Shown in pieces: positions 1 to 11,577 of a stretch of 64,000 bases of DNA; the stretch's first letter is position 1, and every line of letters begins with the position of its first letter. The DNA is from Brachionus rotundiformis. Taxonomy: Eukaryota > Rotifera > Eurotatoria > Ploima > Brachionidae. Made by a program: the position numbers and the translations under genes. Location: positions 143,673 through 207,672 of the forward strand of contig JAESIW010000109.1 of NCBI GenBank assembly GCA_016802295.1. Reading direction: 5' to 3'. The notes under the pieces were generated by a model that saw only the letters and a program-made list of their open reading frames with translations, did no database searches and was not told the origin of the DNA.

Positions 1-1356
1 CAATAATTTTTATGTAGCCAGTTTTTATTTCTTTTTCAATAAATTTCACAAAAAATAAATACCCAAAAAATATTTTTTTTAACACCCAAATAAGTAATAA
101 TTAATAAGTAAATACCCATTTAATAATAATCCTATTGTAAATAACGAATTGTGTATCTTTTATACTTAAAATAATAAATTTTTACACCATGCTGCAGTAT
201 TTTTTTAATATATATTTTCTAATAAATTTTGATTTATCAAAATAGCAAGAATTTTTGTTTTGTTAAAATTTAATAAATCTACTCATTTCTTGGCTTAAAT
301 CTCTCAAGTCCAGAACCGAGACTTTATTTGATAAACTAACAATTGCAAAATAAAAATTAAATAACGATTTTTTGTTTATCTTAAAGAAAAAATTAAATCA
401 AGAATAGATGACTGGCGTTGGCTTGGTTAAACTATCAAATTAAAGTTATTAATAATTTTAGTAATGAATTATTTCTTACTGATGAGGTATCAATATGCCG
501 GAAGGAACAAATTTTATTATTAGTATACTCTTTTTTCCTAAATGGACCTTCAGAAAGACTGGTTGTTAAACCGTCCGCGAGATGGACCGGTTTTCTCTGT
601 CAAATCGGTAATTTTTGAATAATTTTTTCTCCTTTGAAAAGATCAATATTTTAATAAAAATAAAAATTTAATTTTTTAAACCTAATTATAAAATTGTTAA
701 TTTGATCATTTAATAAAAAAAAATATATTAATTAAAAAATTTTTCTTTGACATTTTTTTTTTAAAAAGAAAAGATAAAAATTGGCATTTACAATTAGATT
801 ATGAATTACCTTATCGATTTTTGTTAAGTGAATATTGAAAGCCTAATTTTAATATATATATATAGATATATTTCCGACTAAAATTTTTCAAATAAAATAT
901 CAGAAAAATAATATTTAAAGAGGATGCATCAACTAAAGAAGATTTTATTAAAGCTGGCTTTAATTAAATTAAACAATCTAAAACTATTTAATACAATCGA
1001 ACAAAAATTGTTAATTATCATTTATGATTATACGAAATCATAATGCAAAATTAAAAAAAAAACTAAAAAATAACAATACCCAGAAATAATTTATTATTAT
1101 ATTCCATTATTTAGGCTCATTTAAAAAAATCCATCTTTTAATCTCATCAGGTGCTCGTAACACATCCATTTTTCTTTCCTCTCTTCAACTTTTTCTTAAT
1201 TGTACCTTTTGGCAAAATTTTTATTTTTATATTTTAAGAAATTTGGCCTTAAATTAGGACACGAGATTAGCCAATCCCAAGAATAAAATATGAGGATTTA
1301 AATAGTTTTATCTGTGCTCCTTTTTTTTGTAAAAAATTAAAAAGCGTAATTAAGCA
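1..1356. other. AT-rich intergenic sequence
   Basis: Very AT-rich DNA with homopolymer runs and no convincing coding frame on either strand. A 66-codon open frame at 418-618 has a non-ATG start and no recognisable motif. The last part presumably holds the promoter and 5' UTR of the ANKIB1-type gene that starts at 1357. Confidence 0.6.
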
Positions 1357-4300
1357 ATGGGCTCGAATTGGTCTAAATTAAACAAGCATTTGGAACGAGG
1401 CAACGAGGCCAAGTGTGTTGAAATTCACGCCAAATCGGCAGACATCCGGCGCAAGCTGAACGCCAATTTGGTCATTGATCAAGTCAGTTTGGACACGTAC
1501 ATGCACGTGGCAGCCAAGAATGGAATGTGCAAGTTTTTAGCATTACTCTTGGAGCAGAATAGTGGCAATCCGAATAAAACCAACCGAAAAGGGCAGACAG
1601 TGATGCATAAAGTGTGCGAGGGAACTAGTGACACGGTACAGCATGAGTGTATGCAGTTGTTACTTCAATGGAAAGGCCCGGGCTCGGACCAAGTGGACGT
1701 GAACGCCCGAGATGAATTGGAGAACACGCCGCTGCACTACGCGGCGCTCAAAAATCTGTCCACATGTGTACAAACCCTGATTGCCAATGGTGCTTATTTG
1801 TTTGTCGAGAACTCAACCAAATCTACTCCGTGTGATCTGGCCGAGAAGAATGGCAACAAGGACATTGCTTTGTTCCTCGAGTCCAAAATGATTTTTAGTG
1901 TAAGTACTAAACTATTTCAATGCATTTAATTATTAAACATGTTTATATTTGTGACATAATTTTCTAATAAAATAAATTTTTCTGTCTAGCTTTGGAAAGC
2001 TTGGTCATAATAGACAAGACCATTAAAATATTTAGCTGTTTTACTTTAGCAAATGATTTTAATTGATTATTATTTAAATTTGCTAGTTTATTTAATTAAT
2101 TATTAAAAAAATGTTTTTTTTTTTTCTTGAAATTATCTTATCATTTCTGCCAACTCGACAATATTCACTTTTGTCACTATTAATTATTGCCATAAGCTTT
2201 AAAATTTTTGGCTGATGAGTGTGGTTTAATTTTTTTCACTATCTCAATTATTTCTTGCTCGAAAAAAAAATTTCAGCTCTGGTACTTTATTTTTCCAAGA
2301 GAGGGTTAAAGATATGCCACATCTTAAAGGTTCAACAATTAGTTCAAGGAACTATAAGCAATCAAAAGATTAATTAAATTAAAATAATTAATTGCTTAGC
2401 AAAAATGTTCCAAAAGAAATGTTCGTTCTTGCGCTGGCCAAAATATGGTTTGTTAAAGTTTCTTTTCCGTAACAGAACCATCTTTTTTCAATGTTTGAAG
2501 CATCATATTATTATAAGGCAATGAAGGATTGGTCAACACATATTGGTATTTGTAATGTTGGCGGAATCATTGTCATATTTCTCAAACCATTATGATTACG
2601 GCTAGAATTGGTCACTCCATTTTATGCTTTTGTAGCATGATTTCCTTGCAAGTTTCTTTTTATCCAAAAACCATACCATATTTTTGAAATGTTACATTTA
2701 AATTTGTGATCCAAATTTTTTGACTTCATCCATAGATCAAAAAGACTTGACAGAAAAATTACTTATCAGTTACAGTTAATATTATGTACTTTTATTAATT
2801 TATTTAATTTAAATAAATTGATTAAAAAAAAAACAATAACAAGTCAGGTTACTTAAGAAAGATTTAGATTAGATTTTTTTCCAATCTAAAAGTTAATAAA
2901 TCAACCAATTAATTCTTCTTTTATTTAATTATTATTAATTATAAATATTATTAATTTAAAACAAAATTAAAAAATAAAATTATTTAGTTAAATTTTTTAT
3001 AATAAATTTGACAATGTTTCTATACCATTGAAAAACAGCACGAAAGAGTGGATCAATAACCAAAGTTGTGCCATGTTATCCAACAAGATAAAAGAAAATA
3101 TTGATTTGATTAACTTATTTGATTTTCTTTAACTAGTGGTCTGCTTGGACAGACAGTTAGTCCAATCTTAAGCCCAAAAGAGTATTTCATTGATAACTGA
3201 CTGGACATAAGTTTTTTAATTAGATAAGATCATACAATAAATTTTTGACCAATTTATTAAATATATGAACTTAAGAATTAAAAGTACAAGTATAGATAGT
3301 CGTGGTGCCAAGTGAGCCATTTTTAACCAAAAATGACTCGCTCTTTTACCACCACTACTCTCCAACTTGACCAAATTAATTTGCTTACTCAAAATGGTTT
3401 TTAATTTAATTAAAGCAGAAAGATGATGAGGAGGAGGAGGAAAAAGAAAGCAGCGAACAAGAAGTCGAAATTGTTGAAGAAAAACAAAATTTGGGTCTTC
3501 GAATCCAAGACTTACAGGAAGAAAAAGACAAACTTTTGATCGAAACTGCCGACATGCTTCACCTGAGCATATTTGCAGCCGAAATTTTATTAAAAAAACA
3601 TTGTTAGACTTATATTTTTTATTAATTTTAAAAGTAAATATAAAAATTTCTAGCTTGGTCAAAACAAAATTTGCTCAATGCTTGGATAGAGGACTCGAAG
3701 AAGTGCTGTGAAAAGTGTGGTCTGAGCAGCGATTTAATAGGAGAAAAAAGCCTTAAGTATCTGGACGAAGGGTACGCCAAGACTGATAACTTGAACAGTG
3801 TGGTCATAGCTAGAAAGCTAAGTGGTCGCTATGTAAACAAAAAAAACACGACCAATTCATCAAATGAAAAAAGTGACATATGCAACATTTGCTTTGCCAG
3901 TGAAACAGATCTAATCAAGATTGTATGTGGTCACCAATTTTGTAAAATTTGTTGGCAACAGTAAAAAATTTATCTGTTTTGGATTAAAATTTAAACCTTA
4001 AATGTCTGATTAGATATCTGACTATGAAAATTGAGGAGGGTAGTGTGAATGATATTGTCTGTCCGCAAACAGACTGCTTTGCCATCATTCCAAATGACAT
4101 TGTTGAATCGCTTGTTAGCAAGGAAACAGCTCAGAAATATCTTCATTTTGATTTAAAAGTAAAAATTGATTCGAAAAGATAGTGATTTAATTAAGAATTT
4201 GATTTGTGTAGGCATTTGTTGACTCAAATCCTTCAATTAAATGGTGTCCTTTTGCCGAATGTGGAATGGCTGTGAAAAATCCACGTCTTAATTTAGACTC

Positions 4301-7075
4301 GAGCACTGAGCCTGGTAAAGAATACTCTAAGTCGGTCGATTGCGGCAATGGACACTACTTTTGCTGGGATTGTCTTCAGGAGGGACACGAGCCTGCCTCT
4401 TGTAAAAATTGGAAAGACTGGTTTGACAAGATAACAGAAATAAAGCCAGAAGAAAGTAATTTTTTTTGTCTATAGTAACTTTGTCCAAAAATACAGACTT
4501 TTTTAAAAAGTACCATTATTTTTTGTGCCCAAAATAAACAAGATGAGAAGTTTTTGTTTTTTCCAAAAAAAATTAAATTCTCTTTTGGTCACATTTTTTA
4601 TTTTATTTTTTTTATAATGTACTTTAAGTTCTCTAATATATAGATTTTATAAAATCATGGTGTTTATGTGCTGAAACAATTTACTGGACCTTTTATGGCA
4701 AAATTTTCTCAGACCAGTTGGTAGGGTGCACCAAAGAAAAAAGCTTCGATTAGTTTTAAGGGATATAAAATAAGACCAGATCCTTTTATTGTGACAAAAC
4801 TTCCAATTTATATTTATCCCAGTTTTTTTATTCGTGTAAAAATTAACTAACTCTTTTAACCCTAAAATTCTTATTTTATATTTCTATCAGTGTTTTATCT
4901 CATTATGTGCAACGAGCTACCATAGGCGACCTCTCATGTAGGCGGCCTCCGCAAGCTAGACTTGCTGTAGCTTTTTTTATAATAATAATAATAATAATAT
5001 GTTGGCAGCATTGGTTCTAACAGGCTTTCCAAGAACATTTTTCATAAAATGAGAATTATCTGTTATTTTATCATCAGTGCTATCGTATGAAAATTTTTAC
5101 CAACTTTTACCAATATCACAAAAGAACTTACTATTTCAAATAAAGTAGCTGATAATAGAAAATCTGGTTAGAAATAGCAAAAAATTTTTATCATAAACTT
5201 TGTTTTAACTTCAGAATAACATAGATTTTTGCTAATTAATATTTTTTAAAATTATTTTACCAGAAAAATTGGTAAAATATAGTAGGACTAAAAAGACCAA
5301 AAAAAATTCAAATAAATCACCAGTATTTATCTAAATATTTATATCAATAGTGATATTTTCTCTTTTTAATTGAATAAACTATTAATTAGAAATTTTAGAA
5401 ATTAATTTAAATAAAAAGGTTTATTTATTTTTTTGTATCTAATCATAAAATTTAAAAAAAAAATTGTAAATTAAACTTATCTTATCTAGTTAATAACTCT
5501 ACCGAAAAAGAAGAGTTGTCAGCCAATAATCTATGGCTGGTGACAAACTCCAAAAAATGCCCCAACATCAACTGCAATGCTCCCATACAGAAAAACGAGG
5601 GCTGCAACCATGTCAAGTGCTACAAATGCAAACACGACTTTTGTTGGATTTGCCTCGAGCCTTGGAAAAAGCACTCATCGGCAACTGGCGGCTATTTTCA
5701 GTGCAACCGCTACGAGGTGTCAAACAAGCTTTTACAAAAAGAAAAAGTGACCATAGCCCAGGCAGAGGAACAGCATCTGAATGCTGTCGAGCTAAACAAA
5801 TTTGTCCACTATTACACTCGCTTCAAAAATCACGAGCTTAGCTTCAAGATAGAACAACCATTGCTGGCCATGGCAAAGACCAAGTTCGAAATGCTCACCA
5901 AAACCATCAACGAAAGCCCTGAGCGCAACACATCGATCAGCTCGAGTCAGTCTGACGCGGACTCAGAAGCGCACTTGTTCATTGAAGAGGCCATCCGCGA
6001 GCTCCTGCGCTCGCGACGCATTCTCCAATGCTCCTATGTGTACGGCTACTTTTTGGAAAGCTTTGGACACAAAAAATTCATCTTCGAATTCATCCAGACC
6101 GAGTTCGAAGAGTGTACAGAAAATCTTAGCCAAATAATCGCAAGACCACATCTCAAAACGCCCAAACAGCGCATCATCCGACTGACCAATGCCCTGAAAA
6201 GAAAACGCATTGAATTCTTGGACACCATTGTCCGAGGCTTGAACAACTTCAATGACACACCACCCACACTCAAGAAGTACTCGCGACAGCGCTGGAAATA
6301 TCTTCTAAAGGACAACATTCAAAATGATGATGAGTTCAAAAATGCCATTGCTCTCTCGCTGAAAGAGCTCAATCCAAAAAACCCATGGATTGTGGACCGC
6401 AAGGGCCGGCACACCAATCTGCTTGCATTGCTGAACGACTGGCCTGAGCTCGAGCAGGATTTGGACAAAATTCTAGTGCCTAGTAAGGAAAAAAATGGCC
6501 TGTGCGCCAGATGGGACTGTGGCAATGTCAAGTCAATAAATAGCCTGTCCGGATCGGTTTGTAATTACTGCTCGATCCGGTGCATGAGAGTTGACCATGA
6601 CGCCTATTTAGAACACAAAAAAAATCTTTTAAGCTTCAAGAAATATGAACAGGAAAATAATGACCAAGCGATGACCAGTCGGCAAGCGAATGATTTTTTG
6701 TATGATTTTGAAATAGATGATAATTCAAATGATGAGTACTATTTTGACATCGGGTTTGGTAAAGAGAGCCAAAGAAGCTCTCAAATGTTTGACATTAATC
6801 AATTGTCTCCAACCCAACGGGACTTGCAGCTGGCTATTGAAATGTCCGTGCAAGACACTAAATCCGACATATCTACCATTAATGTACCATACGAGCCATT
6901 TTTTTTGTCCAATAACCAAAATGACCTAAGCAATTTAATTAGAAATATTGGTTGCATTGTCTATGAGGACAAGGAAGCCGGTGGCAATCTGGCTGCCCAT
7001 TCCATTGATTACAAAACTAACAAAATTTGTAATTTTAAAACTAAGAATAATTTTAATTTGTCCGGTTCTGAATAA
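1357..7075 (+). CDS. ANKIB1: ANKIB1-type RBR E3 ubiquitin ligase (six exons)
   Basis: Ankyrin-repeat RBR (RING-IBR-RING) ubiquitin ligase of the Ariadne group, about 1002 residues; human ANKIB1 has about 1,090. Exons read by GT/AG sites and phase are 1357-1899, 3419-3602, 3654-3960, 4014-4158, 4212-4455 and 5490-7075, and all phases close. Residues 1-181 carry ankyrin repeats (ENTPLHYAALKN, then STPCDLAEKN as in the family). RING1 starts near residue 319 (CNIC...CGHQFCKICW), followed by the IBR (IKWCPFAECG...CGNGHYFCWDC) and RING2 (CPNINCNAPIQKNEGCNH). Cys513 in EGCNH matches the catalytic thioester cysteine of RBR ligases. A UIM-like helix (FKNAIALSLKELN, about 757-769) and a second near residues 921-930 (RDLQLAIEMS) suggest ubiquitin binding. 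Introns are 51-53 bp except the first (1.5 kb) and last (1.0 kb). The start ATG is the family's MG start, a possible myristoylation site. Confidence 0.95.
2453..2566 (-). other. possible antisense coding remnant in ANKIB1 intron 1
   Basis: Inside the 1.5-kb first intron, the minus strand holds a short open stretch of about 36 codons ending at 2453, with peptide-like composition (for example VLTNPSLPYNNMMLQTLK). It is bounded by a stop upstream. GC is a little higher here than in the surrounding intron. I do not recognise a family, and it could be a decayed mobile-element fragment or chance. Confidence 0.2.
4895..4999 (+). repeat. retroposon-like 3' tail ending in (ATA)n, in ANKIB1 intron 5
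   Basis: A GC-richer block (about 4913-4970, including ggcgacctctcatgtaggcg) is followed by a T-run and then an ATA trinucleotide run at 4979-4999. A short GC-rich 3' end followed by a simple-repeat tail is typical of RTE-type LINEs and the SINEs they mobilise. No protein is encoded. It lies in the last intron of the ANKIB1-type gene and largely explains why that intron is long. Confidence 0.4.
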
Positions 7076-7606
7076 TTTTATCTGTGTCTGATTTCTACAT
7101 CTGTAAACTAATAAAATATTTTTGTTAATTTTATTAAAATTTTTTTTTTTTCTAGAAAAATAAAATAAATTTTTGAAAATTTTCTCTTTATTTTAACTCA
7201 ATTTATCTGTGAATAAAAAAGATTTGACTCATACTTATTACAACATTTCAGAAGCGTCTCATCTAAAAGTATGTGTTCTCCAAGTTCATGGATACAAATA
7301 GTAATTCCATAACTCAATAAGGCTTTTAAATTAAAAAGTTTATTCTTGTTTTTTCAATAAAAATATTTTAATTGAGGCTAGGCTATGCTTATGTTTGCAT
7401 CTATATCAAATTGATTGTAATGGGTATTGTGGATTTCAAAAACAAGCAAAACAAAAATTCTTATAAATTAAAAATAGACTGACAAAACTGACAAAACAAA
7501 TACAGTTTAAATTTTAGGTCAAAATAAGAGTTAAGCCTACAGATAGAAAAAGCTGTCAGAGAATAAATTTTATAGTAAATGTTCATGTTCAATATTGTTG
7601 ACTAGA
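7076..7606. other. AT-rich spacer downstream of ANKIB1
   Basis: 3' UTR and spacer. AATAAA-like motifs near 7110-7115 and 7166 could serve as polyadenylation signals for the upstream gene. No coding frame is evident. Confidence 0.5.
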
Positions 7607-7681
7607 TCAGAAGGCGTCGTATCGATTCTTGAACATGTCGACCGAGTTGACTATAGCTGGTAGGGCGTTCCACATACTTTG
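7607..7681 (-). pseudogene. C-terminal remnant of a non-LTR retrotransposon ORF2
   Basis: Read on the minus strand, about 24 codons end in a stop at 7607 with the pattern W-N-x-L-P-x-x-V-x-S-V-x-x-F-K-N-R (WNALPAIVNSVDMFKNR). This matches the well-known extreme C-terminus of CR1/Jockey-type LINE polyproteins. Only this tail survives; nothing upstream is readable. Its wording differs from the other LINE copies in the window, so it probably comes from a different family. Confidence 0.55.
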
Positions 7682-7739
7682 TTGCATCAAAATTAAAAGC
7701 TTAATTTTCTTTTTTTTAAGGTAAACAAAATCAATAATC

Positions 7740-8423
7740 AATATAAGTCTTATTAATGCTTTACTTTTTGTCTCTAATCTACATCAGAAAAATTAAGAGA
7801 CTGTTCTATCTATCAACTTCTGTAGAATACAGTTTTTAAGACGTTTATATTACCTTATTTCGATAATTGCTCGACTCTCTTATGCTATTTCTCAAAAGAG
7901 GCAATAATCAAAATGGCCAAGAGTTATTATTTGACATTATTTAAATTGTTTGGGTTCAAATTTGATGTAAATAACTATAATGATATTAATAACTTCTTAT
8001 ATGCATTTCAACATAGAATACAAGATAGAATGTTATCTTTTGCTTATAAAACACAATACTTTCATAATTCTCCTGAAAATCTAAGGCAGAATTTAAAGAA
8101 AAATGACTCAAGAAATTTAAAATATAATTTAAGGAACAGTGAGAATCTGATAGAACCAACTTCAAAATCAGTAAATGGTGAAAAAACATTTGGATTTTTC
8201 TACTCAAGACTTATAAATTGCTTTGTGATCAAGAGATCAATGATCAAGACTTTGTAAAAAAATTCGAAAAATTTAATTTATATATTTCAATGTTTTATTT
8301 TTTTAAATAATTATATAAACAATTTATTTTTAATTTGTAAAATCTATTTAATTATTTAAATAAATGGATTGTTAATCGGTCTTTATGACAAGGGCACTAG
8401 CTTGTTGATTTACCTTGAAATTG
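7740..8423 (+). mobile_element. 5'-truncated CR1/Jockey-like LINE, copy A (3' end)
   Basis: C-terminal part of a LINE polyprotein followed by its 3' UTR. The readable frame at 7913-8257 contains FKFDVNNYNDINNF, FQHRIQDRMLSFAYK and SVNGEKTFGFFYSRLINCF; the last is the usual LINE ending. The same protein and the same 3' UTR (ending near the motif gttaatcggtctttatgac) recur at 24467-25133, 45225-45720 and 55960-56245, so this is an interspersed family. The copy is 5' truncated and frameshifted. Just after its 3' end comes a fragment of the ANKIB1 exon, then another scrap of the same LINE near 8466-8500. Confidence 0.75.
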
Positions 8424-8469
8424 AAACTCTAAAAAAAGTCCCAACATCAACTGCAATGCGCCCATACAT
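8424..8469 (+). pseudogene. 46-bp copy of the ANKIB1 RING2 exon
   Basis: This stretch is nearly identical to 5544-5589 inside the terminal exon of the ANKIB1-type gene, the part coding for TNSKKCPNINCNAPIQ. The shared core ccaacatcaactgcaatg is exact, and only about five of 46 bases differ. It lies in the same orientation 2.9 kb downstream, joined directly to the 3' end of a LINE. It is too short to be functional and reads as filler DNA or a template-switch product. Confidence 0.75.
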
Positions 8470-9290
8470 GTCTTGTCTCTAATCTTCATCAGAAAAATTA
8501 TATTTGGTAGAAAAATATGCAACATAGTATGTTGTTTCATTCTGCTTGTTTTTGATGTCATTTGGCACAAAAATTGAAAGAAATTTAAGATTATATCAAT
8601 CAGTAAAATCTGCACATAAGTTATTAGTATATGTGTTGCCCAGCCTACTTTAACTTAGCAAAAATGGGCTCCAATTAATCCCTCACATACATACTACTTA
8701 ACAACCATGTCATGCACCTTATATATTGTGGACGTGGTGACTGAAATAAGAAATGTAGAATGAATGAATATATCTTGTCGAAACAGAGCTGAATAACAAG
8801 ATGTGGAGAAAGAGAGAGTTCTCACAACCGTTAAAAATTATTATTAGTGAGAAACTCAGTTTTTCACTAATAATAATTTTCTTCTAGCAGAAGAAAAAAG
8901 AAATAAACTTTGTGTAATAAGCTAAACGGTATTTGTTTAGGAAGGAGCTTGATTCCACACTCCATCTCAAAAGCATGGTCATGTCTTAATTGTGAAGAGT
9001 GACCAAACATAACTTAAAAAAGATTAACCTCACATGGTGTTTATTGTTATATGTTCTAAGCGAAATTACTTAACTAAAACTAGTCCAGTTGGTCGAGCAG
9101 TAATTAAAACAACTAAATTTAGTTTCAAAGAAAAAGTTTATAAAATTTAATCCGAAGCTTAAAAAAAAAAATAGTTCTTTCAGTTTTCAGACTGAAAATT
9201 TTGACTTTTGTTAATAAATAATTCGAATAAAAGGTTAAGTTAATGAAATTTATATTACCTTATCTTTAAGATCTCTCTTAAATTAAAAAA
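8470..9290. other. intergenic, possibly LTR-like block
   Basis: A second scrap of the LINE seen at 7740-8423 begins near 8466. From about 8640 to 9040 the base composition is less AT-biased and contains no open frame, somewhat like a solo LTR, but I could not find matching ends or a target duplication. A strong hairpin lies at 8834-8880. Confidence 0.35.
8834..8880. repeat. near-perfect 21-bp hairpin
   Basis: Two arms of 21 bp, beginning aaaattattattagtgaga and ending ctaataataatttt, pair with one mismatch around a 5-base loop (ctcag). The stem is too perfect and the loop too small for a typical pre-miRNA. It may be the centre of a decayed MITE. Confidence 0.6.
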
Positions 9291-9458
9291 ATGTCTGAAA
9301 TTGAAGAAACCCTAATAACATGTCTCAAGATTAGGCTTTTGAACCTATTTCTAAGAAAGAAACTGGAAGATACTAAAAGATATCTTGATCGAGAGTTTGA
9401 GGCAAATAACTGGATGCTTTTATTTTTATTTTTTTTGTTCTACTTTATTTATTTATAA
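9291..9458 (+). CDS. possible 55-residue tail-anchored micropeptide
   Basis: A short ATG-started frame codes for 55 residues. The first 40 are charged and helix-prone (MSEIEETLITCLKIRLLN, then RKKLEDTKRYLDREF). The last 15 or so are almost purely hydrophobic (WMLLFLFFLFYFIYL), so the product would look like a tail-anchored membrane peptide. The GC rise and codon mix at 9291-9415 differ from the flanking AT runs, which is mild support. I recognise no family. It could equally be chance or a LINE scrap, because T-rich DNA readily encodes hydrophobic tails. Confidence 0.3.
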   Translation: MSEIEETLITCLKIRLLNLFLRKKLEDTKRYLDREFEANNWMLLFLFFLFYFIYL

Positions 9459-10183
9459 AATGTAAACAAAAGTTAAAAAAGACAATTGTCTATCTGGTAT
9501 TACCAGTTAAATTTTTAAGTTTAGGGCTCCATAATAACTATATCATGGAACCCAATTTTATATTTAAAAAAGAAAAATACCAATTATTAATAATATAAAA
9601 GTAAGAAAAGTATGAAATAAAATTTTAGAAATAAAAAAACTTAATCATAAATCTAAATTTTTCATTGATTGATAAAAATTTAATTATCATTATATTCATA
9701 TTTTCATATAAAAATTTTTTTTTAAAGAGAAATTATTTTAACTTGTATTAAATTGTTTTAAAAAACTATTAATAAATTTAGTAAAAAAAATTCAGAAGTT
9801 GATTCACCAACTTTCCGCCGTGAAGCTATTTCAATAAGATGATTCTTGTTTTTTAATTCGTACGGTTAATTTCTCACTTCATTTGTTCTTAGTTGCTCTG
9901 CTAAAATTGGTGGATTTTCAGATGAGAAAATCTTGAATGAAAAAAATCCTAGTCTTAGAAAAATTCTCTGATGAAAATTGAAAAGTTTAGATTTTTTGTT
10001 CTACTTGTACAATTAGTGTAATATTTTTCTAAAAAAAAGTAATATTTACAAAATTTTATTAAAATTCAGTTATAAATTCAGTATTTTACTTTTATTTTGC
10101 ATAAAATAAAAACAGGTACTAATTTTATGCCTAAATAAAAGAAAAGCTCATTTATACATTATTTTAAATAAGACTAATTTTAA
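9459..10183. other. AT-rich intergenic sequence
   Basis: No coding frame, RNA gene or clear repeat seen. The right edge is presumably the 3' UTR of the minus-strand channel gene. Confidence 0.5.
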
Positions 10184-11577
10184 TCACTTTAAATTAAAAA
10201 CTCTTTTCCTAGCGAAAATTAAAATAATAACTTCCATTAATAGCTCAAATATTTCGAATATGCTAAGAATACTTATTCCCAAGAAAAGACTGATTAAACC
10301 TCCGATACTGGACACACACTCAACTAAATCCATTGATACTAATTCATTTATATGAATGTAATCCAAGCTTTCCAAGTACACATTTATTTGCGCTACTTCA
10401 TCTGAGAAAGTGTTGTTTGGCAAATTGTAAAATTTGTTCATATAAATCTCACTGATATCATTTGGAAACTTGTTAAATGAAACAACTTTATCAAAAGTAA
10501 TTGTATCACATTCTAATGGACAGTCCTTTAAGCAATAATCACTAACATACACTCCTGATGTATATTGATCATATTGTCTTAGAAAACATTCCAGTTCTGG
10601 TTCACTCGAACATGATTTGGCTTCTAATTTGGATAAAAACACCTCTCTTTTGCATCCACATTTATCTATAAGAATCTTTTGAAAACAAAAGTCCAAACAA
10701 ATCACTCTCTTGTAGCCATGAAAGCATTCATGAACCATTTTGAACAATTTTGAAGAGTACTTGTTCACGTCTTGGGTATCTGGATCACAATCGCTATATG
10801 GTTTAGGCAGTTTAGGCAGGTTACAGTGATGGCAATGTTTGTTTCAAATCCAGGCGCCACTGTTACTGGTCTGTAGACATTAGGCGGGTCTGTATGATTA
10901 TGTATAAAAATCATTGCACCATAACTTGGCATTAACCACCTTATTTCTTTGGCAACACTTATGTTTAGAGTCAATTTCAAGCCTTGGTTTCTTGATGAGC
11001 GTGTTGTGCTGATTAGTTGGTCATACGTCTTGATAGTCTTGTTCGGAAATAGCCCGGAGTTAAATGTGTAGCAGTTACCATGTATCGGATGCAGATAATA
11101 AGCAAAATCTTTTTTAAAATCGCATGGTTGCATTAAAAATAAACAATTGACTATCAATTTTTGTAATCTGTCACCAAATAATGTTGAATTGCCATGGTTT
11201 ATGACTTTTTTTTTCAAGTATTCATGTAAGAAAATGTTGGTAGGATCGATGGTGGTAAAATTCTCATTGGGATCGATGAATTTTAGCAGGTATTTAGAAG
11301 TAAAAAAGTTGATGTTACAAATAGATACTGATGGGAAAATAGCTCTGAATTGTGGGTTTACTTTCATGTTGGTATTCACCTCGTACTTGTAATATTTATC
11401 TATGTTTTTAAAAATTATAGCCACACAAAAACACGAAGAAGCAATGGTGCACATAATGAGTCTTATTACTGAATGGGATGCAGAGGCTATTTTGGAAATG
11501 CCATGGTTGGTCGATTTGGAGCCTAAACGCTTTAATTTTGATAATAGCTCCAGCTTTATACCTTTATTATGATCCAT
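10184..11577 (-). CDS. DEG/ENaC sodium channel, interrupted by one frameshift
   Basis: Amiloride-sensitive-channel family subunit, about 460 residues if the two frames are joined. The N-terminal frame (11577 down to about 10820) has the conserved His-Gly gating pair (STNHGISKIA, His25-Gly26), then TM1 (VIRLIMCTIASSCFCVAII) and the first half of the extracellular domain. The C-terminal frame has the cysteine-rich region (VICLDFCFQ, CGCKREVF, CLKDCPLECDT), then pre-TM2 and TM2 with the G-x-S selectivity filter (LFLGISILSIFEIFELL). The family motif LPKPYSDCDPD lies between them but in the second frame, so a 1-base (or 2-base) shift sits near 10800-10830 next to a 9-bp tandem repeat (ctgcctaaa twice). 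No intron of usable length fits. Either a recent pseudogene or an assembly error; single exon otherwise. Confidence 0.8.

Noticed and set aside
418..618. 66-codon plus-strand frame near the left edge
   Set aside because: Non-ATG start, no motif and composition like the background.
3216..3662. 148-codon minus-strand frame
   Set aside because: Covers exon 2 and introns of the ANKIB1-type gene on the opposite strand; the sense exons align with the family and splice in phase.
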